Shown here piece by piece: positions 40,930 to 49,778 of a stretch of DNA of 64,000 nt (positions within the stretch are counted from its first letter, which is position 1; each line of letters begins with the position of its first letter). Source of the stretch: Sulfurirhabdus autotrophica (GTDB lineage Bacteria; Pseudomonadota; Gammaproteobacteria; Burkholderiales; SMCO01); contig NZ_SMCO01000014.1 of assembly GCF_004346685.1 (NCBI RefSeq), positions 26,657 through 90,656 of the forward strand, given 5' to 3'. A program made the translations under genes and the position numbers. The notes under the pieces were generated by a model, which made no database searches, was not told the DNA's origin, and saw only the letters and a program-made list of their open reading frames with translations.

Positions 40930-41205
40930 TCATTCAATTCCGGTTAAATAATTACCATCATTCTCATCGCTGGTAGTGGCGGCTTTTTTAGCATGCATTG
41001 TTGGTGAATCTTCTACAGGGCTTGCTTGTTTGGCAACTTTACTTTCTTCTTTATCGGGAAGTGCAGCAGAATCGTTACTGGTCATTTGCGCATTTGCTGG
41101 TGTGTCAAATGAATCCATCTGAACTTTATCATTGCAATCTTCTGCAAACGACAGGGTTGAGTTGCCGATCAGTAAAGCGCATAAAATAGCTGAATATTTG
41201 TTCAT
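40930..41205 (-). CDS. small predicted secreted protein, unknown function
   Basis: I do not recognise this 91-aa protein. It starts with a clear Sec signal peptide (MNKYSAILCALLIGNSTLSFA, cut near SFA-ED). The mature part of about 70 residues is hydrophilic, rich in Ala, Ser, Asp and Lys, with one cysteine near its start, and looks disordered. A strong ribosome site GGAGGTTACC precedes the ATG, which supports real translation. It lies between a response regulator and a hybrid kinase on the opposite strand. A role as a periplasmic partner of the kinase sensor is only an inference from position. Confidence 0.65.
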   Translation of the reverse strand: MNKYSAILCALLIGNSTLSFAEDCNDKVQMDSFDTPANAQMTSNDSAALPDKEESKVAKQASPVEDSPTMHAKKAATTSDENDGNYLTGIE

Positions 41206-41231
41206 GGTAACCTCCGTTAAGTTTTAAATTT

Positions 41232-41250
41232 AGCTAATCACACATTAGCT
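41232..41250. promoter_or_regulatory. inverted repeat upstream of the small secreted protein gene
   Basis: AGCTAAT-CACAC-ATTAGCT is a perfect 7-bp inverted repeat with a 5-base spacer, 27 bases upstream of the minus-strand ATG. It could be a regulator site or a 5' hairpin of that mRNA. The rest of the 358-base gap 41206-41563 also holds a dyad TATAG-TTGAG-CTATA at 41339-41353; no gene was seen there. Confidence 0.45.
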
Positions 41251-41563
41251 TGCATATCCTCATTCAGGATGTTTTTGCAAGGTGTTTGCTTAATTGTCAT
41301 TATGGAGGATTCATTCCAGATTGTTATTCAGCATTTGGTATAGTTGAGCTATAACATTAGCCATATGCCGAAAGTTATAGAATGTTTGGTATTAATAACG
41401 GATAGGGGAAGTTAAAAGCATTTTCTCGTATTTGTCAGCGCTGGTTTTATTCCTGTTTATATAAGAAACTATGGTGGTATGCCGTATTGCAATCAGAGGC
41501 GGAATGCCATCCTGAATGCGCCCCAATGCAGAAGTAGCTTGAATACACAAAGGTTGTCCAGTC

Positions 41564-43495
41564 ATGAAGTATTGGAAAATCCGAACGCGTGTTATGTTTC
41601 TTGCGCTTGCACCAGCAACCATTATTGCTGTTCTACTGACCTTGTATTTTACCAATAGCAAGATTAATGATCTTGAATCCAGTTTGCATGAAAGAGGGAT
41701 GGTTATCGCTCGCCATCTTGCAACAGCCAGTGAGTTTGGTGTGGTTTCAGGTGATGCAACTCAGTTGATGAATTTGCTTGATGCGACTTTGCGAGAAAGC
41801 GATGTTTATAGTGCGGCAATTGTGGACACTCACTCTAATCTGATTGCTGGAAAGGGGGAAGCTATATCACGGTTGGTCAGGCTTGCCTCAGCCAGCAATA
41901 TGGAACGTATTGATGTGGTTGATGCGGATGATCTTTTGATTTTTCGTTCTCCCGTTATTTTGATTGAGCCGCAATCTGATGATTTCTTGCAACCTTTTTC
42001 GGATAGTGCAGCAGCGGAGAAGATTTCCCGTTCCGGATCTTTTTTGGGAGTGGCTTTAGTTGCGATGTCCAGAAGGCACACCATGGAAATGCGGAATAAA
42101 ATGTTGTGGAACGGGATGCAGATCGTTGGTGTTGGTTTGTTGCTGACCTGGATGGCGGCGGCTGCAATGGGCCGAAGTGTGACACGACCTATCCGGAAGC
42201 TTTCGCATGCTGTGGAAAAGCTTGCGGAAGGTTATCTTGATACCCGGGTGGATGCTGATTCGGGCGGCGAGATTCTGGCGTTGGAAACAGGCGTGAATAA
42301 AATGGCGGTTTCACTGCAACATTCTCAAGAAATTTTACAGCAAAGTATTTCTGATGCGACCGGAGAACTGATTGAGCAAAAGGAGGCGGCGGAGCGCGCA
42401 AATATTGCTAAATCCAGGTTTTTGGCAGCAGCCAGTCATGATTTGCGACAGCCGATGCATTCATTGGGGTTGTTTGTTGGTGCGTTAAAGGAGCGCATCA
42501 ATTATCCAGAAGTAAGTGCGATCGTCAGTAATATCGAAGCTTCAATTGTTTCGATGAATATGCTGTTTAATGCGTTGCTGGATATTTCCAAACTGGATGC
42601 TGGTGTAGTGCATCCAGAGCCTGAGAATTTCGCAATCAATGATGTGTTAGACAGAATGCGCATGGAATTCAGACCGCATGCTCTGGAAAAAGGTTTGAAG
42701 TTCAAGGTGATGCCATGTCATGCCATTGTAAGTACCGACAGGTTGATGCTTGAACGAATTTTGTTAAATCTGGTTTCTAATGCGATCAGATATACGCAGG
42801 AAGGCGGAGTGTTGGTTGGTTGTCGACGAGTATCTGGTGAAAAGATCCGGATCGAAGTTTGGGATACTGGAATAGGCATTCCCGAAGCTTCTCTCACTGA
42901 TGTATTTCAGGAATTTTATCAGTTAGGTAATGTTGAACGTGACCGTAATAAGGGCTTAGGACTAGGACTGGCGATAGTTAATCGATTAGGGAAAATGCTT
43001 AATGCGCATGTTGCTGTTCGATCAGTGGTAGGAAAGGGTTCTGTATTTTCGTTAGAGATACCGCTTGGTCTGAAGAAGCTGGAAGGGAGCAATGCAGCGA
43101 TTCTTCATGAAAAGGGTTCAGGCAAACTGGAACTATTTGTGGTGGTGGTTGATGATGATTTGATTGTGCTCGCAGGGACTGTAGCGTTGCTTCAATCCTG
43201 GGGGTGTGAGGTCCTTGCTGCCGATTCTGGGCAGAAAATTGTGAATAAATTGCTTGGCCAGTCCAGAATTCCGGATGTGGTGCTTGCTGATTACCGTTTG
43301 GCACAAGGAGATGATGGGGTGAGCGTGATTCAAGCGATTCAGGCAATTTATTCGAAACTAATCCCAGGGGTTTTGATATCCGGGGATATTGAATCAGATC
43401 GTCTCCGGCAAGCGCTTGCAAGCGGTTTCCCTATGTTGCACAAGCCGGTTTCACCATCAAAACTGCGGGCGATGCTCATGCATATTTCAATGTAA
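41564..43495 (+). CDS. hybrid sensor histidine kinase with receiver domain
   Basis: The 643-aa inner-membrane kinase has a first helix at about 9-30, a periplasmic sensor region of about 150 residues, a second helix at about 184-202 and a HAMP linker. The kinase core follows: H-box SHDLRQPMHSLG with H292, N-box near N402-N406, G1 DTGIG at 434-438 and G2 GLGLGLA at 464-470. A C-terminal receiver domain (about 524-643) has D530-D532, phosphoacceptor D576 in LADYRL and K627. An in-frame TGA 24 bases upstream fixes ATG 41564 as the earliest ATG. The partner is probably the NarL-type regulator upstream. The signal is unknown. Confidence 0.9.
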   Translation: MKYWKIRTRVMFLALAPATIIAVLLTLYFTNSKINDLESSLHERGMVIARHLATASEFGVVSGDATQLMNLLDATLRESDVYSAAIVDTHSNLIAGKGEAISRLVRLASASNMERIDVVDADDLLIFRSPVILIEPQSDDFLQPFSDSAAAEKISRSGSFLGVALVAMSRRHTMEMRNKMLWNGMQIVGVGLLLTWMAAAAMGRSVTRPIRKLSHAVEKLAEGYLDTRVDADSGGEILALETGVNKMAVSLQHSQEILQQSISDATGELIEQKEAAERANIAKSRFLAAASHDLRQPMHSLGLFVGALKERINYPEVSAIVSNIEASIVSMNMLFNALLDISKLDAGVVHPEPENFAINDVLDRMRMEFRPHALEKGLKFKVMPCHAIVSTDRLMLERILLNLVSNAIRYTQEGGVLVGCRRVSGEKIRIEVWDTGIGIPEASLTDVFQEFYQLGNVERDRNKGLGLGLAIVNRLGKMLNAHVAVRSVVGKGSVFSLEIPLGLKKLEGSNAAILHEKGSGKLELFVVVVDDDLIVLAGTVALLQSWGCEVLAADSGQKIVNKLLGQSRIPDVVLADYRLAQGDDGVSVIQAIQAIYSKLIPGVLISGDIESDRLRQALASGFPMLHKPVSPSKLRAMLMHISM

Positions 43496-43593
43496 TGGGT
43501 TTTGTGGTTGATGAACATAGCCATATTTCAGTTCAACCTCTTGAAAAGAAGGGGCCTTGACCAAATTTGAAAGGCATATCTATCAGGTTAGGG

Positions 43594-43599
43594 TATAAT
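43594..43599 (+). promoter_or_regulatory. -10 element before the FmdB gene
   Basis: A perfect TATAAT at 43594-43599 lies 22 bases before the ATG. The only good -35 (TTGAAA, 43567-43572) is 21 bases away, too far for a standard promoter, so the -10 alone is noted. Confidence 0.35.
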
Positions 43600-43620
43600 T
43601 TTGTTTTTTAGGGGGTTGTT

Positions 43621-43875
43621 ATGCCGATTTATGAGTATAAATGTACTGAATGTGGCTTTCAGAAAGAAGTTATTCAGAAAATGAGTGATGCAACGCTGAC
43701 GACTTGTCCAGAGTGTGGCAAAGAAACGTTTAGTAAGTTGGTGACTGCTGCTGGTTTTCAGTTAAAGGGTAATGGCTGGTATCAGACCGATTTCAAGGGC
43801 GGATCTTCCAATAAAAAAGAAGAGGCGGCAGCGCCGGCTCCCACAGGTTGTGCCGGGGGTACTTGTCATTCCTAA
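43621..43875 (+). CDS. FmdB-family zinc ribbon protein
   Basis: A small protein of 84 aa with a zinc ribbon: MPIYEYKCTECGFQKEVIQK, then TTCPECGKETF. The two CxxC pairs (CTEC and CPEC) are in the FmdB arrangement. The C-terminal part is low-complexity and ends CAGGTCHS, with two more cysteines. The family is linked to regulation (FmdB of formamidase operon) but its function is unproven. GGGGGTTGTT precedes the ATG. The DUF502 gene begins one base after its stop, so they are cotranscribed. Confidence 0.85.
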   Translation: MPIYEYKCTECGFQKEVIQKMSDATLTTCPECGKETFSKLVTAAGFQLKGNGWYQTDFKGGSSNKKEEAAAPAPTGCAGGTCHS

Positions 43876-43876
43876 C

Positions 43877-44500
43877 ATGAAGCGGTATTTTATTACGGGT
43901 TTGCTGGTTTGGGTGCCTCTGGTGATTACCTTGTGGGTGCTGAATTTGATCATTGGCATGATGGACATGAGTCTGCTGTTGTTGCCTTCAGCGTACCAGC
44001 CGGTGCATGTTCTCGGAATGAACATTCCAGGATTGGGCGTTATTTTAACTGTTGCGGTGATTTTGTTGACGGGTCTGTTTACTGCCAATATGATTGGCCA
44101 GCGCCTGATTGCCTTCTGGGAATCTGTGCTCGGACGTATACCGGTTGTCAAAACGATTTATCATGGCGTCAAACAGGTAAGTGATACCCTTTTTTCAGGA
44201 AATGGCGAATCTTTTCGTAAGGTGTTGCTGGTGCATTATCCTCACCCTCAAGCCTGGTCACTTGCATTCCAGACATCTGTACCAGGTAAAGATGTGAGCG
44301 CTAAGCTGGATGGCGAATATGTGGGGGTGTTTATCCCGACAACTCCCAGCCCCGTCAATGGTTTTTACTTTTTTGTCAAAAAAAGTGAAGTGATCGAATT
44401 GGATATGGGCGTCGATCAGGCGCTTAAATACATTATTTCCATGGGGGTCGTGGCACCGCCAGATAAAGACTTAGCGGTAAAACTGGCACCGAATAATTAA
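43877..44500 (+). CDS. DUF502 family membrane protein
   Basis: The 207-aa protein has two N-terminal membrane helices (residues about 5-25 and 50-75). The DUF502 hallmarks GLLVWVPLVITLWVL, GRIPVVKTIYHGVKQVSDTL and FIPTTPSPVNGFYFFV are present. Function is unknown. From ATG 43877 it starts right after the FmdB gene stop; a longer start would run inside that gene. The FmdB-DUF502-aspS order is recurrent in betaproteobacteria. Confidence 0.85.
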   Translation: MKRYFITGLLVWVPLVITLWVLNLIIGMMDMSLLLLPSAYQPVHVLGMNIPGLGVILTVAVILLTGLFTANMIGQRLIAFWESVLGRIPVVKTIYHGVKQVSDTLFSGNGESFRKVLLVHYPHPQAWSLAFQTSVPGKDVSAKLDGEYVGVFIPTTPSPVNGFYFFVKKSEVIELDMGVDQALKYIISMGVVAPPDKDLAVKLAPNN

Positions 44501-44593
44501 CAAGGTTTTTAGAAGAGGCAGGATTCGCAATAGGAGCTCATCCTTTGCAAGCCCTGTCTTTATTATTTTTGAATAGTTGGTGTGAACAAAATT

Positions 44594-46378
44594 ATGATGC
44601 GTACTCATTATTGCGGTGAAGTGAACCGTGAACATTTACAGCAAACCGTAACTTTCTGTGGTTGGGCGCATCGTCGTCGTGATCATGGCGGTGTGATTTT
44701 TATTGACCTGCGTGACCGCGAGGGGCTGGTGCAGGTCGTATGTAATCCGGAACAAGCTGAGACTTTCAAGGCGGCAGAAGGCATTCGTAATGAGTTTGTG
44801 CTGAAGGTGACAGGAGTCGTGCGCGCTCGTCCAGATGGGACAGTAAACACTAACTTACCTACTGGTGAGATAGAAGTAGTAGCCCAGGAAATTGAGGTGC
44901 TCAACCCTTCTCTTACACCACCATTCCTTCTGGATGATGAACAGCTGAGCGAGAATGTGCGGCTGACACACCGTTATCTGGATTTGCGTCGCCCTGTGAT
45001 GCAGTCTAACCTCAAGTTGCGTTACCGCGTGGCGAAAACCATGCGTGATTACCTTGATACCCATGGTTTCATGGAAATTGAAACCCCGATGCTGACGCGT
45101 TCGACTCCAGAAGGTGCGCGGGATTACCTGGTGCCTTCACGTGTGCACCCAGGGTCGTTTTACGCTCTGCCGCAATCTCCGCAACTGTTTAAGCAGTTGT
45201 TGATGGTGGCGGGATACGATCGCTATTTTCAGATTACCAAGTGTTTCCGTGATGAAGATTTGCGTGCAGATCGCCAGCCTGAATTTACCCAGGTGGATAT
45301 TGAAACCTCATTCATGAGTGAGGCAGAAATCATGGATATGATTGAAGACATGTTGCGAGACATGTTCAAAAAAGTCATGGATGTGGACTTGCCGAGTCCG
45401 TTCCCGCGGATGTGTTATGCGGAAGCAATGGGGCGTTACGGCTCGGATAAGCCTGATATGCGTATTGCACTTGAAATCATCGAATTGACGGATATTATGC
45501 GTCAGGTTGATTTCAAGGTGTTCCGAGAAGCGGCAGATATGGAAGGTGGTCGTGTAGCCTGTTTACGCGTACCGCAGGGTGGTGCCATGTCACGTAAAGA
45601 AATTGATGACTATACGGATTTCGTCAAGATTTATGGCGCAAAAGGGTTAGCGTACATCAAAGTAAACGAACTAGCGAAAGGCATGGAAGGATTGCAGTCG
45701 CCTATCCTGAAGTTCCTGACGGAGCCAGCTGTCAAGAGCATTATTGAGCGTTCCGGCGCATCAGATGGTGATTTGGTGTTTTTTGGCGCGGATAAAGCAA
45801 AAATTGTGAACGAAGCTTTGGGCGCATTGCGTGCTAAAGTGGGTCATGAGCGTGGGTTTGCATCGAAAGAATGGAAACCTTTGTGGGTGGTTGATTTCCC
45901 TATGTTCGAACTGGATGAAGGAAATAATCGCTGGCAGGCATTGCATCATCCGTTCACCTCACCGGCAGAAGGTCACGAGCACTTGCTTGAGTCCGATCCG
46001 GGCAAGGCGCTATCCAAGGCTTACGATATCGTGTTGAACGGTTGGGAAGTGGGTGGTGGTTCGGTCCGTATTCATCGCCAGGAAGTGCAGTCCAAGGTAT
46101 TTCAGGCGCTCAAGATCAGTGATGAAGAAGCACAGGAAAAATTTGGATTCTTGCTGGATGCGCTGCAATATGGCGCGCCACCCCACGGTGGTTTGGCCTT
46201 CGGGTTGGATCGGCTGGTGGCATTGATGGTGGGTGCAGAGTCTATCCGTGATGTGATTGCTTTCCCCAAAACTCAGCGTGCGAATGATTTGTTGACGCAA
46301 GCGCCGAATGTTGTGGATGAAGCGCAGTTGCGTGAATTGCATATTCGACTGCGTCAGGTTGATATTGCGAAATCCTGA
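44594..46378 (+). CDS. aspS: aspartyl-tRNA synthetase
   Basis: A class II synthetase that charges tRNA-Asp (or tRNA-Asp and tRNA-Asn in non-discriminating forms). It has an N-terminal OB anticodon-binding domain ([20 protein letters not shown]) and a catalytic core with motif 2 [18 protein letters not shown] and motif 3 [12 protein letters not shown]. The insertion GAD domain of bacterial AspRS lies between. ATG 44594 or 44597 gives MRTHYCGEV as in homologues (about 593 aa); GTG 44582 would add four residues. The tRNA discrimination type cannot be settled here. Confidence 0.97.
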   Translation: MMRTHYCGEVNREHLQQTVTFCGWAHRRRDHGGVIFIDLRDREGLVQVVCNPEQAETFKAAEGIRNEFVLKVTGVVRARPDGTVNTNLPTGEIEVVAQEIEVLNPSLTPPFLLDDEQLSENVRLTHRYLDLRRPVMQSNLKLRYRVAKTMRDYLDTHGFMEIETPMLTRSTPEGARDYLVPSRVHPGSFYALPQSPQLFKQLLMVAGYDRYFQITKCFRDEDLRADRQPEFTQVDIETSFMSEAEIMDMIEDMLRDMFKKVMDVDLPSPFPRMCYAEAMGRYGSDKPDMRIALEIIELTDIMRQVDFKVFREAADMEGGRVACLRVPQGGAMSRKEIDDYTDFVKIYGAKGLAYIKVNELAKGMEGLQSPILKFLTEPAVKSIIERSGASDGDLVFFGADKAKIVNEALGALRAKVGHERGFASKEWKPLWVVDFPMFELDEGNNRWQALHHPFTSPAEGHEHLLESDPGKALSKAYDIVLNGWEVGGGSVRIHRQEVQSKVFQALKISDEEAQEKFGFLLDALQYGAPPHGGLAFGLDRLVALMVGAESIRDVIAFPKTQRANDLLTQAPNVVDEAQLRELHIRLRQVDIAKS

Positions 46379-46510
46379 TTAACCAGCAAAGGGTGATTGA
46401 GGTTATTTTCAAAACATATCGCTCAAACTGATCAGAGGAGAGGCGTGAATTATTCAGGTGCAGGTCATTTGGTGGCGCGTTCCTTTTCTTTGCATTCTTT
46501 GCGCTAAGAG

Positions 46511-46969
46511 ATGTTTGTGAGTACTTACAAAGTCCCGGTGTCGGTGCTGGTGGTTATTTATACTGCAGATCTCAAGGTGTTATTGCTGGATCGGGCTGAC
46601 CATCCAGGGTATTGGCAGTCGGTGACCGGTAGTCAGGATGCAGGAGAAACGCTAGAACAAACAGCGGCCCGGGAAGTGCAGGAAGAAACGGGAATTGATG
46701 TATCACAATACCAACTAACTGACTGGAATATCACTAATACTTATGAGATCTATCCAGAATGGCGGCACCGTTATGCGCCAGGGGTGGTCTCGAATACTGA
46801 ACATGTGTTTGGTTTGTTGGTGCCACAATCTGTTACAGTCACCTTATCGCCCCGAGAGCACTTGCACGCCGTCTGGTTGCCACGCCAGGAAGCAGAGCAG
46901 AAGGTTTTTTCGCCGAGCAACGCTGCAGCAATAAAATTGCTGGCATCCAGAAACGCAACGAGCGCGTGA
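46511..46969 (+). CDS. nudB: dihydroneopterin triphosphate diphosphatase
   Basis: NudB removes pyrophosphate from dihydroneopterin triphosphate in folate synthesis. The 152-aa product carries a complete Nudix box, GSQDAGETLEQTAAREVQ followed by EETGI (pattern G-x5-E-x7-REUXEEXGU), and the NudB context WRHRYAPGVVSNTEHVFGL. It follows aspS by 132 bases, the same pair found in many proteobacteria (aspS-nudB-yebC). Confidence 0.9.
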   Translation: MFVSTYKVPVSVLVVIYTADLKVLLLDRADHPGYWQSVTGSQDAGETLEQTAAREVQEETGIDVSQYQLTDWNITNTYEIYPEWRHRYAPGVVSNTEHVFGLLVPQSVTVTLSPREHLHAVWLPRQEAEQKVFSPSNAAAIKLLASRNATSA

Positions 46970-47093
46970 AATTTTTGACATAATCTGGTAATGTTAGAGT
47001 TTGCTTATGAAGCTCGTTTTCTTATTGGGGATAGTAGCGTGCGGAGCGCTATATTGAGAACGCAAGTTAACAGGATTTCTGCTGGGAGTGACA

Positions 47094-48191
47094 ATGCAAG
47101 TTAGCCCGATTGCTTTTGACCGATTTAACCAGATGCAGGATGAGGCATGTCAGGATCGTATTTTGGCAGCCAAAGCCGTGCTGGGAGAACGTCTGGTTAT
47201 TCTGGGACATCATTATCAGCGTGATGATGTATATCAGCACGCTGATTACACGGGCGATTCCCTGAAACTTTCCTATCTGGCCGCCAGCTCCAACGCTGAA
47301 TATATTGTTTTTTGTGGTGTGCATTTCATGGCGGAAGTGGCAGATATATTATCTCGCCCGGAACAAATTTCCATTTTGCCTGACCTCTCAGCGGGTTGTT
47401 CCATGGCAGACATGGCTTCACTGTCTAAAGTAACTCGTGCCTGGCGTGAATTATCCGAAGTGCTGGACCCGGACGAAATGATTACCCCGGTGACCTATAT
47501 AAATTCCGCTGCAGATCTGAAGTCTTTCTGTGGAGAACATGGCGGGATTGTTTGCACATCAACCAACGCCCGCAAAATTCTGGAATGGTCATTTTCCCGG
47601 CGCGAGAAAATCCTGTTTTTCCCTGATCAGCACTTAGGGCGGAATACCGGTTACAAAATGGGTATCCCTCTGGATGAAATGGTGGTGTGGGATTTTGATC
47701 AGCCACTAGGCGGGCTGACTCCTGAACAAATCAAAAAAGCCAAAATGATTTTGTGGAAGGGGTTTTGCTCTGTGCACCAGATGTTCCAACCCCAGCATAT
47801 TTTAAAATTTCGAAACCAGCACCCGGAAGGGTTAGTTATTTCTCATCCCGAAAATAATTTTGAAGTGTGTCAGTTATCTGATTATGTCGGTTCGACTGAG
47901 TATATTATCCAGACTATTGCTGCTGCAGCACCGAACACACACTGGCTGGTCGGGACAGAACTGAATCTGGTAAATCGTCTGGCAGTTCAGTTCAAGGATG
48001 AAGGTAAAGTTATCCAGTTTATGTCCCCCACAGTTTGCATGTGTTCTACTATGGCTCGCATTGATCCGCAACATTTGGCCTGGGTGCTGGAAAATCTGGT
48101 TGAAGGAAAAGTGGTTAACCAGATCAAAGTGCCGCAGAAAGAGGCGGAAATGGCTAGGCTGGCGTTACAACGGATGCTGGATGTGTCATGA
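47094..48191 (+). CDS. nadA: quinolinate synthase A
   Basis: NadA condenses iminoaspartate with dihydroxyacetone phosphate to quinolinate in NAD synthesis, using a [4Fe-4S] cluster. The product (365 aa) has GHHYQRDDVYQHADYTGDS and the likely cluster cysteines in LSAGCSMAD, WKGFCSVHQ and PTVCMCSTM. ATG 47094 lies 5 bases after GGGAG, so it is preferred to the GTG at 47088. nadB and nadC are not nearby. Confidence 0.96.
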   Translation: MQVSPIAFDRFNQMQDEACQDRILAAKAVLGERLVILGHHYQRDDVYQHADYTGDSLKLSYLAASSNAEYIVFCGVHFMAEVADILSRPEQISILPDLSAGCSMADMASLSKVTRAWRELSEVLDPDEMITPVTYINSAADLKSFCGEHGGIVCTSTNARKILEWSFSRREKILFFPDQHLGRNTGYKMGIPLDEMVVWDFDQPLGGLTPEQIKKAKMILWKGFCSVHQMFQPQHILKFRNQHPEGLVISHPENNFEVCQLSDYVGSTEYIIQTIAAAAPNTHWLVGTELNLVNRLAVQFKDEGKVIQFMSPTVCMCSTMARIDPQHLAWVLENLVEGKVVNQIKVPQKEAEMARLALQRMLDVS

Positions 48192-48230
48192 ACTGATTTT
48201 TGATTTGCAGGTTTGCAGTAAGGAATATAG

Positions 48231-48995
48231 ATGGCGTATTGGATAAGATTTGAACATAATGGTCTGACTGGTTTCGGTATGCTGGATGCCGAAAATATTC
48301 GGGTTTACCGGGGTGACATGTTTAAAAATCCGGAAGCGACGGGTGAAACCCTTGCTTTGGATGCCGTGAAGGTATTAACGCCAACCGAACCAAGCAAAAT
48401 GATCGTCATGTTTAATAATTCCCATGCAATCATTGCGAAAAAAAATGCGGCAACACCGGAATACCCTCTGTTCTTTTTAAAACCATCCAGTACTTTTCTT
48501 TCCCACAATCAAACCATCGTGCTTCCCCATCGCCATAGCTCACGTGTGGTGCTTGAGGGAGAGTTGGGCGTGGTTATCGGTAAGACTTGTAAAGACGTAT
48601 CGGTTGAGCAGGCGAAAGACGTGATTTTCGGTTATACCTGCGTCAATGATGTGACCGCGCAGGATATTGTGGAACACCCGACGCTGCCGCAGCATGTGTA
48701 TTCAAAAGCTTTCGATTCGTTCGGTGTTTTTGGCGCAGTGGTGGCAACGGATATTGATCCTTATGCATTAGAGGTTGAATCCTGGCTGAACGGGAAACAA
48801 TGTCAGCAATTTTCAGTTCGGGATTATGTGTTCGGGCCTTTTGAATTGGTTGCCTTTCTGTCTGAAATCATGACACTGACTCCCGGGGACATCATTTCCT
48901 GTGGCACTTCTCTGGGGGTGGCGCCTCTTTCTGCTGGAGATCGAGTAGAAGTGCGGATTCCGGGGGTGGGCAGTCTCGTCAATTCTGTGGCTTAA
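48231..48995 (+). CDS. fumarylacetoacetate hydrolase family protein
   Basis: The 254-aa protein has the FAH fold with VVLEGELGVVIGKTCKDVS, GYTCVNDVTAQDI and the end GTSLGVAPLSAGDRVEVRI; the E-x-E and D residues that bind the metal are in place. Family members act as hydrolases, isomerases or decarboxylases on diketoacids. The substrate cannot be told from sequence. TAAGGAATATAG precedes the ATG. It follows nadA and may be cotranscribed. Confidence 0.85.
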   Translation: MAYWIRFEHNGLTGFGMLDAENIRVYRGDMFKNPEATGETLALDAVKVLTPTEPSKMIVMFNNSHAIIAKKNAATPEYPLFFLKPSSTFLSHNQTIVLPHRHSSRVVLEGELGVVIGKTCKDVSVEQAKDVIFGYTCVNDVTAQDIVEHPTLPQHVYSKAFDSFGVFGAVVATDIDPYALEVESWLNGKQCQQFSVRDYVFGPFELVAFLSEIMTLTPGDIISCGTSLGVAPLSAGDRVEVRIPGVGSLVNSVA

Positions 48996-49025
48996 GCAAA
49001 CTATCTAATATGCTATTCTGTGAGC

Positions 49026-49778
49026 ATGAATAGAACCCTGCATATAGCGACTTACAATATCCATAAAGGGTTTTCCCATTTTAACCGGCGCATGGTGATG
49101 CACGAACTGCGGGATAGTTTGCATGCTATCCATGCAGATGTGGTGTTCCTGCAGGAAGTGCTGGGTAATCATGAACGTCACGCCGAGCGCTATACAAATT
49201 GGCCGGAAAAACCACAATATGAGTTTCTTGCAGATTCAGTGTGGACCGACTTTGCCTATGGTAAAAATGCTGCTTATGATGGCGGGCACCACGGTAATGC
49301 GATTCTGAGCCGTTTTCCGATAGTTAAATGGGAAAATGAAAATATCTCAGCCCATCGTTTTGAACACCGTGGCATGTTGCACTGCGAAATTGCAATTCCC
49401 GGTTGGGATGAGCCTTTGCACTGTGTCAACGTGCATCTCGGTTTATTCGGACGTGGCAGAAAAACACAGTTATTAGCGTTACGTAGCCGGATTGAGAAAC
49501 TTGTTCCTCCGCATCATCCTCTGATCATTGCGGGCGATTTTAACGATTGGCGCATTCAGGCAGGCGAGGTTTTATCCGGCTTGCTCAACTTGCATGAGGT
49601 TTTTGAAAGTGCTCACGGAAAACCTGCGCGAAGTTTCCCTTCGTTACTTCCCCTGTTTCATCTGGATCGAATTTACGTGCGCGGTTTTCAGGTAAAAACT
49701 GCGCAAGTACTGCATGGCCGGCCATGGTCAAAGATTTCTGATCATGCCGCGCTTTCCGCGACCATGATCAGACTATGA
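49026..49778 (+). CDS. endonuclease/exonuclease/phosphatase family protein (YbhP-like)
   Basis: The EEP fold is shown by ATYNIHKGF, VFLQEVLG, HHGNAILSRFPI, NVHLGLFGRGRKTQL, IIAGDFNDW and the final SDHAALSATM (the metal D and H). At 250 aa it matches YbhP. Its 3' end overlaps the clsB start by four bases (ATGA), as in ybhP-clsB (ybhO), so the pair is one unit. A role in lipid or phosphate metabolism is suggested by context. GTG at 49020 is an alternative start. Confidence 0.85.
   Translation: MNRTLHIATYNIHKGFSHFNRRMVMHELRDSLHAIHADVVFLQEVLGNHERHAERYTNWPEKPQYEFLADSVWTDFAYGKNAAYDGGHHGNAILSRFPIVKWENENISAHRFEHRGMLHCEIAIPGWDEPLHCVNVHLGLFGRGRKTQLLALRSRIEKLVPPHHPLIIAGDFNDWRIQAGEVLSGLLNLHEVFESAHGKPARSFPSLLPLFHLDRIYVRGFQVKTAQVLHGRPWSKISDHAALSATMIRL

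Noticed and set aside
42999..43421. 140-codon minus-strand frame inside the hybrid kinase
   Set aside because: It lies inside the kinase and receiver domains, and has no likely function or ribosome site.
46975..47010. TTGACA upstream of nadA as a promoter
   Set aside because: No acceptable -10 lies at 16-18 bases; spacers of 13, 14 or 24 bases would be needed.
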